Shown piece by piece: positions 32,914-40,913 of a stretch of 64,000 nucleotides of DNA; position 1 is the stretch's first letter; every line of letters starts with the position of its first letter. A program made the position numbers and the translations under genes. Below the pieces are notes generated by a model. It had not been told where the DNA came from and did not search any database. It saw only the letters and a list, made by a program, of their open reading frames with translations. The DNA is from Gammaproteobacteria bacterium (GTDB lineage Bacteria > Pseudomonadota > Gammaproteobacteria > Steroidobacterales > Foliamicaceae). Where the stretch lies: contig WTGP01000043.1 of assembly GCA_011523505.1 (NCBI GenBank), positions 1-64,000 of the forward strand, in the 5' to 3' direction.

Positions 32914-35226
32914 GTGACATTTGATACCGGCAATCCCGCAATCCAGTTCCTGGAATTCCTGTGGAACTCGTCTCTGCTGCTGGCCCCCATGCTCCTGTTG
33001 GGGCTGTTCCTTTCCGGGCTGATCCATGTGTTCATTTCGCGCGAGGCCATCCTGAGGTGGCTGCGCCACGACAGCCTGAAGTCGGTCAGCAGCAGCGCCG
33101 CGCTGGGTGTTCCGGTGCCGCTGTGCAGTTGCTCGGTGGTGCCCGTGGTGGCCGAGATGCGGCGCAAGGGCGCCTCGCGCTCGTCGTGCATGTCCTTCCT
33201 GATCACGGCCCCGGAGACCGGCGTTGACTCGATCCTCGTGACCAATGCCTTCTTCGGATGGATAGCGGCCATCGTGCGTCCTGTCATCAGCTTCGTGACC
33301 GCCGTCGTGGCCGGCGTTTTCTGCATCGGGCTGATTCGCACCGACCCGGCCAAGGACCAGCCCGCGCAGGAACACGACCACGACCACGATCATGACCATG
33401 ACCACCATCATGGTCACGACCACGACCACGATCACGACCATGGCCATGTGCCGCTGATGCCGGGCGCCGAGGACTGCTACGTTAGCCCACGCGACATGAA
33501 GCAGATGGCCGGGCGCTGGCTGCGCAAGCTGCTGGGCCTGTCGCGCCGCTGGCGCACCGCATCCTGGCTCAAGCCCGATTTCTACCAGAGCCCGGAATTC
33601 AACGGCAACGGCGCCGCGCAGAAGGACTCCGCAACCGAGCCCGAGGAGGAGGGGCTGGAATTCAAGACCGTGGTCAAGCACATCTTCCGCTACGGCTTTG
33701 TCGAGATCGCCGACGACATCCTGTTCGCCCTGCTGGTCGGCGTGGCCCTGGGCGGCGTTTTGTACCTGGTGATTCCCAGCGATCTGATGTCCAACGAATA
33801 CGCGCGCTGGCTCTCCTACCCGGTCATGGTCATCGTCGGCATTCCGCTCTACATTTGCGCCTCGGCCAGTACCCCGATCGCCGCCGCGCTGGTGGCCAAG
33901 GGCTTCAGCCCGGGCGCGGGGCTGATTTTCCTGATGACCGGCCCGGCCACCAACACCGGCACCATCGCAATCATCATCAGCCAGTTCGGCGCCCGCTTCG
34001 CTTCCGTCTATGTGGGCGCGGTGATTGCCGTGACGGTCGTGATCGGCATATTGATCGACATTGCGCTGCTCGCCACCGGCATAGGCATCACGGTCAACCT
34101 CACCCCCTCGGACTCGACCGCCATCGCGCTGCTTCAGTGGGGCTCTACAGCCGTTTTCGCGGCGCTGGTGATCTGGCGCTTCCGGGCGGGCGCGATGAAG
34201 AGCGGCTATCAGGACATGGTCGCCAACATCGCTCCTGCCGTTCGCCGCCTGATGGCCGCCTGGCGGCGCGTGGCGCGCGGTCGCCTGGCTTCTGGCACGG
34301 TGTCGCCGGCCACTCCGCTGGGCCGGGCGGTATGGGTCCTGGCGGTGCTGGCGCTGCTGGCCACCGGATTCACCGTGGTGCCTCCCGGCCATGTCGCCTA
34401 CGGTCGCCTGGCCGGCAAGGTGGTGTGGCGCGATGAGCCGCCGGGATTGCACTACTTCGGGCCGTGGCCGCTCGTGAAGGTGGACAAGTGGCCGGTGGAC
34501 CGGGTGCAGTCCATCGTCAGCGCCAACCAGGTCGAGCACGTGAGCGGCGACCTGAGTTTCATGGATCTCAAGGTCAACGTGCAATACAAGATCAGGGACG
34601 CCTACCGCTACTACTACCTGATCAGCGATCCGCAGGTCATCATCGAGCAGCTGCTGAACGACCATTTGCGCGCCTTCGTTTCGGCGCGCGGCATGGAAGA
34701 GTTGTTCAATGTGCGCCGGGACGACCTGGAAGCCTATCTGAGCCAGGCATTCGTCGACCCGGCGGCCGGCGTAAGCGATGTGCTCGGCAGCATCGAGCTG
34801 GTCAAGGTCAACCTGCTGGGCATCTGGCCGGTGGCCGAGACCGTCAGCAGCTTTCGGGACGTGTCCAGCGCCCAGGAGGACAGGGAGCGCTATGCCGTAA
34901 ACGCCCAGCGCTTCATGGCGCAACTGGTGCCGCAGGCGCACGGCAACGCTTTCTACGAGACCCAGCAGGCCGAGGGCGAGGCCTACCGCAAGGTCGTGAC
35001 GGCGGGCGCGGAGTCCGAGGCCATCGCGAAGGTCGCCGTTGCCGTGCAGACCGCGCCCGACGTGCTGGAGAACATGCTCTGGCGCGAGAAGCTGGAAAGC
35101 GCGCTGGCCGGGCGGCCCAAGATCATCGTTCCCAACCAGGAAAGCCTGGACCGGGTGGCGCTGTGGAAGCGCAACCCGCCTAATTCCGCCGGCGGCGAAC
35201 ACCATGCCGCGGAGGCCAAGAAATGA
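32914..35226 (+). CDS. SO_0444/DUF318-type permease fused to an SPFH (band 7) domain
   Basis: 770-residue fusion. Residues 15-140 and 250-425 form a DUF318 permease like the SO_0444 Cu/Zn efflux and ArsP families: PLCSCSVVPVV (Cys71, Cys73), FLITAPETGVDS, and the repeat-half equivalents ICASASTPIAAALVAKG and MTGPATNTGT. Between the halves lies a loop of alternating His/Asp at 153-178. A further membrane segment (472-490) leads into an SPFH domain (about 490-745) resembling HflK: VVPPGHVAYGR, PGLHYFGPWPLVKVDKWPVDR, QQAEGEAYRKVVTAGAESEA. The start is GTG 32914. It overlaps the next SPFH gene by 4 nt. Metal export is inferred from the family and the His loop. Confidence 0.85.
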   Translation: MTFDTGNPAIQFLEFLWNSSLLLAPMLLLGLFLSGLIHVFISREAILRWLRHDSLKSVSSSAALGVPVPLCSCSVVPVVAEMRRKGASRSSCMSFLITAPETGVDSILVTNAFFGWIAAIVRPVISFVTAVVAGVFCIGLIRTDPAKDQPAQEHDHDHDHDHDHHHGHDHDHDHDHGHVPLMPGAEDCYVSPRDMKQMAGRWLRKLLGLSRRWRTASWLKPDFYQSPEFNGNGAAQKDSATEPEEEGLEFKTVVKHIFRYGFVEIADDILFALLVGVALGGVLYLVIPSDLMSNEYARWLSYPVMVIVGIPLYICASASTPIAAALVAKGFSPGAGLIFLMTGPATNTGTIAIIISQFGARFASVYVGAVIAVTVVIGILIDIALLATGIGITVNLTPSDSTAIALLQWGSTAVFAALVIWRFRAGAMKSGYQDMVANIAPAVRRLMAAWRRVARGRLASGTVSPATPLGRAVWVLAVLALLATGFTVVPPGHVAYGRLAGKVVWRDEPPGLHYFGPWPLVKVDKWPVDRVQSIVSANQVEHVSGDLSFMDLKVNVQYKIRDAYRYYYLISDPQVIIEQLLNDHLRAFVSARGMEELFNVRRDDLEAYLSQAFVDPAAGVSDVLGSIELVKVNLLGIWPVAETVSSFRDVSSAQEDRERYAVNAQRFMAQLVPQAHGNAFYETQQAEGEAYRKVVTAGAESEAIAKVAVAVQTAPDVLENMLWREKLESALAGRPKIIVPNQESLDRVALWKRNPPNSAGGEHHAAEAKK
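33370..33447 (+). repeat. coding tandem repeat encoding a His/Asp-rich loop
   Basis: About 78 bases of near-repeats of cacgac/catgac encode roughly 26 residues made almost wholly of His and Asp (residues 153-178 of the permease-SPFH fusion). Synonymous codon variation (cac/cat, gac/gat) argues that the protein sequence, not the DNA repeat, is under selection. Confidence 0.8.
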
Positions 35227-36122
35227 ACTACAAGCGCACAATCTGGCTGACGATCGCGGCCGCAGCCGTGCTGCTGATCGCCTACGACAGCCTTTACATC
35301 ATCAACGAAACCCAGCGCGGCGTGCTGACCCACTTCGGGCGCGTCTCCGAGCCGGTGCGCGGACCGGGCCTGCATGTCAAGTGGCCGCGTCCGATTTCCA
35401 AAATCTACAAGGTGGACACGCGCATTCAGACGCTGTCCGGAATGCCGCACGAACTGATCACGGAAGACCAGAAGAGCGTGCAGGTGGACGGCTACATGCT
35501 GTGGCAGGTCGTGGATCCCATTCTGTTCATCAAGGCGATCCGCACCGGCGAGAGCGCTGTGGAGAAGCTTGAGGACCTCTACCGCTCCAGCACCGGCGTC
35601 GTCGTGAGCAACAAGCCGCAGGAGGCGTTCATCAGCCTGGGGCTTGAGCATATCGACATCAACATCAGCGCCAGTGAGATTCGAGAGCGCATCGCGCCCA
35701 TCGCCCTCGAGAGCTACGGCGTGGAAGTGATCCGGGTGGGAATCGTCGAGTACACGCTGCCGCCGGAGAACCGCCCCAGCGTGATCGAGCGCATGATCGC
35801 CGAGCGCGCCCGGATCGCCACGCGCTACCGCAGCGAAGGCGAAGAGATGGCCATGCGCATCGAAGCGCTGGCCATCAACGAACACGAGAAGCTGATGGCC
35901 GACGCCCATGCGGAAGCCACCACGATCCTCGGGCGCGCCGAGGCCGACGCCGTGGCCCGGCTGGGTGAGGCCTATCGCCAGGATCCCGAGTTCTACAAGT
36001 TCATCCGCGCTCTGGACAGCTACGACCTGATTCTGGACGGCAAGACCACCCTCATGCTGCCGGCGGACAACGAACTGTTCAAGTATCTGGACAGCGACGA
36101 AATGCCGGGGGACGGCGAGTGA
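35223..36122 (+). CDS. SPFH-domain protein, HflC-like
   Basis: 299-residue membrane-anchored SPFH/prohibitin-family protein. One N-terminal membrane segment (WLTIAAAAVLLIAYDSLYII) is followed by the band 7 domain: NETQRGVLTHFGRVSEPVRGPGLH, DQKSVQVDGYMLWQVVDP, and a coiled-coil-prone stretch ARIATRYRSEGEEMAMRIEALA. The end, FYKFIRALDSYDLIL, resembles the HflC C-terminus. It overlaps both neighbours by 4 nt and lacks the hfq-hflX-hflKC context, so it is a paralogue and probably not the FtsH regulator. A scaffold around the fused permease is an inference. Confidence 0.87.
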   Translation: MNYKRTIWLTIAAAAVLLIAYDSLYIINETQRGVLTHFGRVSEPVRGPGLHVKWPRPISKIYKVDTRIQTLSGMPHELITEDQKSVQVDGYMLWQVVDPILFIKAIRTGESAVEKLEDLYRSSTGVVVSNKPQEAFISLGLEHIDINISASEIRERIAPIALESYGVEVIRVGIVEYTLPPENRPSVIERMIAERARIATRYRSEGEEMAMRIEALAINEHEKLMADAHAEATTILGRAEADAVARLGEAYRQDPEFYKFIRALDSYDLILDGKTTLMLPADNELFKYLDSDEMPGDGE

Positions 36123-37399
36123 GCGAACAGATTCCGCCCAGCACTCGTCTGATACACGCGGGCTTTGATTATGCGGCGGCCCGCAAGGGCCGATTGTGGG
36201 CGCTGGCCGCGCTGCTGGTGGTGGGCATAGTGCTGGCTCAGGGGATATACGTGGTCAAGAAGGAGCAACTGGCCGTGGTTACACGCTTCGGCGAGGTCAT
36301 CAAGGAGGACGTGCAACCCGGCTGGCATTACTGCCTGCCGATCATGGACCGGGCCCACATCCGCAAGGTGGAGCGTATCGAGATTCATCGCATCATGACC
36401 TCCGAGAACGGCATGGCGAACTTCAGCGTTCTTTCGGGCGATCTCAATCTGCTGGAGATCAGCATCGCGGTGCAGTACCGGATCGACAATTTGCGCGAGT
36501 TCCTGTTCGCTTCCACCGACCCGATCGAAGTCGCCACGATGCTGGTTCGCGACGAGTTGGTGAAGATTCTCGCAATCAACTTCATCGACCTGATCCTGAC
36601 GCTGAACCGCAACCTGATCCAGGACCATATGCTGGCCGAGGTGGCAATGCTGCTCGATGAGCACAACATCGGCATCGAGGTTCTGGCGCTGGACATCGTG
36701 GACGTCAATCCGATCGAGGAAACCCGCGCGGCGTTCCGCGACGTGAGCGACGCCGTGGCCGAACGCAAGCAGGTGATCAGCAACGCCAACCGCGAGCGCG
36801 AGCGCCTGCTGGCGCGCACCCGCGGGCAGGCCGAGGCTCTGGTGCAGGACGCCAGGGCGCGCGGCCACGAGCGCGTGGCCCAGTCCGGCAGCGCGGCCGA
36901 GGCCTTTATGGCGCTTCTGCGGCAGTACCGCGAGCAGCCTTCGCAGACTGCCATTACCCGTTACTGGCAGCGGATGCGCTCGATCTTTGCCGACGCCAGC
37001 CTGGCGGCCGTGAACCCTGGGGACGATTCGAGCATCGACATCAACATGATCGAGGGCCTGGCCGACATCACCGGGCTTGGGCTTGACGGCGCGCCCCAGG
37101 CCGGCCAGCGGCCGCTGCTGACCGTGGGCGGCGAGGAGCAGCAGCACACGCTGGAGACGGTCGATCAGGACCGGCACCTGGTCAGCGGGCGCTTCCACGA
37201 TCCCGCATCGGAGCGCGACGACCTGGTGTTGGGGCGGACGCGCTCGCTGATTTTCGACCGGGCGGCGATATTCACCCACACCCATGCGCAGCGCAACGCG
37301 CCGCCCGTGGAGAATCAGCCGGTCACCAAGCCGATGGTCGAGGTGGTTGAGGAAGAAGCGGCGGCCGAGGCCGAGGAAGGCGGCAATCATGGCGGGTAG
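36119..37399 (+). CDS. SPFH-domain protein, HflK-like
   Basis: 426-residue band 7 protein, third SPFH unit of the cluster. One membrane segment (LWALAALLVVGIVLAQGIYVV) precedes the domain: KKEQLAVVTRFGEVIKEDVQPGWH, LLEISIAVQYRIDNLREFLFAS, and a long helical arm VAERKQVISNANRERERLLARTRGQAEALVQDARARG. A low-complexity Glu/Ala tail (EVVEEEAAAEAEEGG) ends the protein. It starts with GTG 36119 overlapping the HflC-like gene and itself overlaps the binding-protein gene by 11 nt. Confidence 0.86.
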   Translation: MSEQIPPSTRLIHAGFDYAAARKGRLWALAALLVVGIVLAQGIYVVKKEQLAVVTRFGEVIKEDVQPGWHYCLPIMDRAHIRKVERIEIHRIMTSENGMANFSVLSGDLNLLEISIAVQYRIDNLREFLFASTDPIEVATMLVRDELVKILAINFIDLILTLNRNLIQDHMLAEVAMLLDEHNIGIEVLALDIVDVNPIEETRAAFRDVSDAVAERKQVISNANRERERLLARTRGQAEALVQDARARGHERVAQSGSAAEAFMALLRQYREQPSQTAITRYWQRMRSIFADASLAAVNPGDDSSIDINMIEGLADITGLGLDGAPQAGQRPLLTVGGEEQQHTLETVDQDRHLVSGRFHDPASERDDLVLGRTRSLIFDRAAIFTHTHAQRNAPPVENQPVTKPMVEVVEEEAAAEAEEGGNHGG

Positions 37400-38555
37400 A
37401 CGGGCCAGGCCGGCCGGCGTGGCGCGGCTGCTGACGATTGTCGCAGGCCTTGCGTCGCTGGCGGCTTCCGGCGCGTCGGCGGCGCCCGGCGTGCACGAAG
37501 ATCACGTGCTGTTCGCACAAAGCGCCTGTCTGACCGGTCCCAACCGCAACCTCGGCATTCTCTACCAGGCCGGCATCCTGGCCGCGTTCGCGGAAATCAA
37601 CGAGCAGGGCGGAGTGAATGGCCGCAGGCTGGAGATGGAAACGCTGGATGACGGATACGAAGCGGAGCGGGCGGCCGCCAACGCCGAGCGCTTCGTCGCG
37701 GACAACAACATGCTGGCCGTGATCGGCGCGGTCGGCACGCCCACCTCCAACCGCATTGCACCGGTGCTGCGCACGGCCGGCATTCCTTTCGTCGGACCGC
37801 TGACCGGCGCCGAATTGCTGCGCGACACGCAGCGCTACGACAACGTGGTCAATCTGCGCGCCAGTTACTACGAGGAGACGGACCAACTGGTGCGGCACAT
37901 GCTGGAGCAGGGGCACCGCCGGTTCGGGGTCATTTACCAGGACGACGCTTTCGGGCGTTCGGTCGTGCGCAACTACAAAGCGCTGCTGGACCGGCATGGC
38001 ATCCCGATCCTTGCGCGCAACGCCTACACGCGCAACACGCACTCGGTGCACACCAGCCTGTTTTCGCTGGAAAAGGCGGATCTTGACGCGCTCCTGCTGG
38101 TCGGGGCTTACGCGGCCAATTCCACGATCATCAACCTGGCCAATTCGCTGGGTCAGGACTATATGCTCGGCAACCTGTCCTTCGTGCTCAGCTTCGAACT
38201 GCGCCGGCAGGTGGAACAGCACAGCGAGCGGATACTGGTGACCGAAGTCGTGCCCGACCCGACAGACCGCAGCCTGGCCATAGTGCGCAGCTTTCACGAG
38301 GCCATGGATAGCTGGATGGCCGGCGCCGCATCCCTTGAATCCGACCCGATCAATGAGGTTTCCTTGGAGGGCTACATCCTGGGCCGATTCCTGGCCGAGG
38401 TGCTCGGCCGCATCGAGGGCAAATGGACCCGCACCAGCCTCATGCGCGAGGCCCTCTCGCCGGAACCTCTGGCGCTGGACGACTGGACGCTGGAATTCGC
38501 GCCCGGCGCCAACACCGGTTCGCGCTATGTGCGGCTGACGCATTTCGGCGAATAG
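37389..38555 (+). CDS. orphan periplasmic binding protein (type 1, LivJ-like)
   Basis: 388-residue protein with a signal peptide (LLTIVAGLASLAASGASAAP) and the leucine-binding-protein fold: LFAQSACLTGPNRNLGILYQAGILAAFAEINEQGGVNGR, ADNNMLAVIGAVGTPTSNRIAPVL and RFGVIYQDDAFGRSVVRNYKALL. No ABC permease or ATPase gene of the branched-chain type is nearby, so it may sense or present a ligand to the SPFH/permease complex instead of feeding an importer. The ATG at 37389 is chosen since it gives the signal peptide; an upstream in-frame ATG at 37284 lies inside the preceding gene. Confidence 0.82.
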   Translation: MAGRRARPAGVARLLTIVAGLASLAASGASAAPGVHEDHVLFAQSACLTGPNRNLGILYQAGILAAFAEINEQGGVNGRRLEMETLDDGYEAERAAANAERFVADNNMLAVIGAVGTPTSNRIAPVLRTAGIPFVGPLTGAELLRDTQRYDNVVNLRASYYEETDQLVRHMLEQGHRRFGVIYQDDAFGRSVVRNYKALLDRHGIPILARNAYTRNTHSVHTSLFSLEKADLDALLLVGAYAANSTIINLANSLGQDYMLGNLSFVLSFELRRQVEQHSERILVTEVVPDPTDRSLAIVRSFHEAMDSWMAGAASLESDPINEVSLEGYILGRFLAEVLGRIEGKWTRTSLMREALSPEPLALDDWTLEFAPGANTGSRYVRLTHFGE

Positions 38556-38586
38556 CATTGCAGGCTGACGGCAGGGGGGCAGACTG

Positions 38587-39075
38587 GTGAAAAAGATCGA
38601 GCAGTTCCAGCGCGAAGAGACCGGCGAGGAATGGCTGCGCGAGCTGTTCAAGGTCGTGGCCCGCAGGCGCGCCGTGATGTTCCAGCTTATTTCGGAAACC
38701 ACGCGCATGCTGCTGCTCGGCAACGGCGGCGGGGCGGCGCTCGTGATCGGCTTCATGAGCACGCAGAAGGAAGCAGAGTCCGGCGCCTACCACTGGATAT
38801 CGCTGACTGCCGTGTCGCTTTTCGGTGTTGGAGTGCTGGCTTCGGCGATGACCATCATCCTGGTCGCGCTTGTTGCGGTGCGCGAGGCGCACAGTTCGGA
38901 GACGGGCCTCAAGCAGTTCGTGGACGGCGATATCGACCGCAGCGAAGTGCTGTTCGTGGTGGAGGAGCCGTCCTTCCGCATTGCCGACTATGCGACCGGC
39001 TGCGGCCTGCTGAGCGCCCTGACCTTTCTCCTGGGCGGCCTTACGGCTCTGCTCCTGCTCGGTGTATTTTTCTAG
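38587..39075 (+). CDS. small membrane protein of unknown function
   Basis: I do not recognise this family. The 162-residue product has an amphipathic N-terminus (EQFQREETGEEWLRELFKVV) and three hydrophobic stretches: LLLGNGGGAALVIGFM, AVSLFGVGVLASAMTIILVALVAV and a C-terminal ALTFLLGGLTALLLLGVFF. A charged segment with DGDIDRSEVLFVVEEP separates the second and third. It starts at GTG 38587, 31 nt after the binding-protein gene and 12 nt before the ZIP gene, so it belongs to the same transcription unit. Confidence 0.7.
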   Translation: MKKIEQFQREETGEEWLRELFKVVARRRAVMFQLISETTRMLLLGNGGGAALVIGFMSTQKEAESGAYHWISLTAVSLFGVGVLASAMTIILVALVAVREAHSSETGLKQFVDGDIDRSEVLFVVEEPSFRIADYATGCGLLSALTFLLGGLTALLLLGVFF

Positions 39076-39087
39076 GCCGAAGCGGGC

Positions 39088-39921
39088 ATGAGCCGCAACC
39101 TGCTGACCCTGATCGGCTATTCGCTGGTCATATTCGTCGCCACCTTCCTTGCCGGCAAGGCGTCGGCGCTGGGCAAGATGAGCCACACTCGCACCCAGCT
39201 CGTTCTGAGCCTGGTGGCCGGATTCATCATCGGCATTGCCTTCTACCACCTGCTGCCGCACGCGGCTGAGAATCTTACCGGCGAGGAGGGTTTGCACCAG
39301 GCCGTGTTCTTTGCGGTTCTGGGCATTGTGGCGATGGTGGTTCTGCTGCGCGTTTTCCACTTCCACCATCACGAGCTCAGCAGCGCTCAGCGAATATCGG
39401 GCTCCGAGCGCGGCCAGGCCGGCTTGAAGCGCCAGTCGTTCTTCAGCATCGCCGCGGGCCTGAGCCTGCATACGGTGACCGAAGGCATCGCCCTGGGCGC
39501 GGCGGTGCTTGCGTCCATGTCGCATGGGCAGCCCACGCTCCTGCCGGGCCTGGGCGTCTTCCTCGTCATCCTCGCGCACAAGCCGCTGGACGCCTATGCC
39601 CTGCTCAGCATGATGCAGGCGGCGGGCTTCAACAAGGCGCAGCGCGCCCTTGCCAACGTTTGCTTCGCCTTGCTGTGCGGGGTTGTTGCGCTGGGCTGCT
39701 ACCTGCTCGCCGGCCAGTTGAGCGATGCCCCGGGAGGCGGTTCGGTCACGGCGTCGGCGATGGCCTTCGGCGCCGGAGCGTTCCTGTGCGTGGCCCTCAG
39801 CGACCTGCTGCCCGAAATCCACTTCCATACCCATGACCGCTTCAAGCTGCTGGCGGCCTTTCTGGTGGGACTGGGCCTGAGTTACGGGATCTACTTCATC
39901 GAGGAAGCCACGCTGCACTAG
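39088..39921 (+). CDS. ZIP-family metal transporter
   Basis: 277-residue integral membrane protein with about eight hydrophobic segments and the ZIP layout. The TM4 signature appears as SLHTVTEGIALGAAVL and TM5 as ILAHKPLDAYALLSM, which carry the His/Glu and His positions that bind metal in ZIPs; the usual second HExxH is altered to HKPLDA. Histidine-rich loops HFHHHE and HFHTHD flank them. Zinc or another divalent metal is the likely substrate. It ends the metal-binding-rich part of the permease-SPFH cluster. Confidence 0.85.
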   Translation: MSRNLLTLIGYSLVIFVATFLAGKASALGKMSHTRTQLVLSLVAGFIIGIAFYHLLPHAAENLTGEEGLHQAVFFAVLGIVAMVVLLRVFHFHHHELSSAQRISGSERGQAGLKRQSFFSIAAGLSLHTVTEGIALGAAVLASMSHGQPTLLPGLGVFLVILAHKPLDAYALLSMMQAAGFNKAQRALANVCFALLCGVVALGCYLLAGQLSDAPGGGSVTASAMAFGAGAFLCVALSDLLPEIHFHTHDRFKLLAAFLVGLGLSYGIYFIEEATLH

Positions 39922-39944
39922 CCGCTGCAACGTCGGTTTTTGGT

Positions 39945-40913
39945 TTGTCGCTTATTGAGATCTACATGGTGGCCGGCTTCGTGCTGGCGGCCTATGCGGT
40001 CGTCGCCAACGACTCCATCCAGACGCTGGGCACTTTCCTGTCGTCGAACGCCCACCGCCCCTGGTGGGCGCTGTGGATATTCGCTTCCGGAATCCTGTGC
40101 GTGGTCCTCGCGTACGGCTGGTTCGCGCACGACGGCGACGTGTCCTACGGCCGGCTGACGAACTTCCCGGTACCCGAAGGCGGCATAAGCTGGATCCACG
40201 TGATCCCGCCCCTGGCGCTGCTGTTTCTTACGCGTGTGGGCGTGCCGGTAAGCACGACCTTCCTGGTACTGACCGTGTTCACGATCAGCAACCTGCAGGC
40301 CATGCTGACGAAGTCGCTGCTCGGCTACCTGGTTGCCTTCGTCGTCGCGATCGTCGTGTTCCGGCTGGTGTTCAAGCGCGCAACGGAGTATTTCCACCGC
40401 ACCCGCGGCGAGGCAATTCCGCGCTACTGGGTGGTGCTGCAATGGTCGTCCACGGCCTTTCTGTGGAGCCAGTGGCTGATCCAGGACCTGGCCAACATCT
40501 TCGTCTACCTGCCCCGGCAACTCTCATTCTCATGGCTGGCGTTCGGGGTGCTGGTGCTGATCGCCATGCAGGGCTACATCTTCTACACCTTCGGCGGCGT
40601 CATTCAGAAGATCGTTCTCTCCAAGACCGACACGACCGATATCCGCGCGGCCACGATCATCGATTTCATCTACGGGCTGGTCCTGCTGGTATTCAAGGAG
40701 GTCAGCAACATCCCCATGAGCACGACCTGGGTGTTCCTGGGGCTGTTGGCCGGCCGGGAGTTCGCGCTTTCCATGTATCTCGCCGACACCGGCTTCAAAC
40801 GCACGCTGCGGAACGTCTCGATGGATGCGCTCAAGGCGCTGTCCGGCCTGATCGTGAGCGTCATTCTCGCGCTCGGACTGCCGTATCTCAATCGCCTGCT
40901 GTTCGGCGGCTAG
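39945..40913 (+). CDS. PiT-like (inorganic phosphate transporter-type) permease
   Basis: 322-residue membrane protein with about eight to nine hydrophobic segments. It shows two degenerate copies of the PiT signature: AVVANDSIQTLGTFLSS near the N-terminus and EVSNIPMSTTWVFLGLLAGRE near the C-terminus, with GVPVSTTFLVLT in between. PiT proteins move phosphate with Na+ or H+, sometimes as a metal-phosphate complex; at 322 residues it is shorter than most. Start is probably TTG 39945; ATG at 39966 is an alternative. Its stop overlaps the 3' end of the efflux gene on the other strand by 26 nt. Confidence 0.72.
   Translation: MSLIEIYMVAGFVLAAYAVVANDSIQTLGTFLSSNAHRPWWALWIFASGILCVVLAYGWFAHDGDVSYGRLTNFPVPEGGISWIHVIPPLALLFLTRVGVPVSTTFLVLTVFTISNLQAMLTKSLLGYLVAFVVAIVVFRLVFKRATEYFHRTRGEAIPRYWVVLQWSSTAFLWSQWLIQDLANIFVYLPRQLSFSWLAFGVLVLIAMQGYIFYTFGGVIQKIVLSKTDTTDIRAATIIDFIYGLVLLVFKEVSNIPMSTTWVFLGLLAGREFALSMYLADTGFKRTLRNVSMDALKALSGLIVSVILALGLPYLNRLLFGG

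Noticed and set aside
33370..33447. short tandem repeats as a possible CRISPR array
   Set aside because: Units are 3-6 bases with no spacers, and the run is fully coding for a His/Asp loop.
32905..35241. 778-codon open frame antisense to the permease-SPFH gene
   Set aside because: It mirrors the permease gene; its odd Val/Met-rich run is the reverse of the His/Asp repeat.
35223..37399. the canonical HflKC pair regulating FtsH
   Set aside because: There is no hfq, hflX, miaA or purA neighbourhood and they are fused in context to a third SPFH protein with a permease, so they are taken as paralogues.
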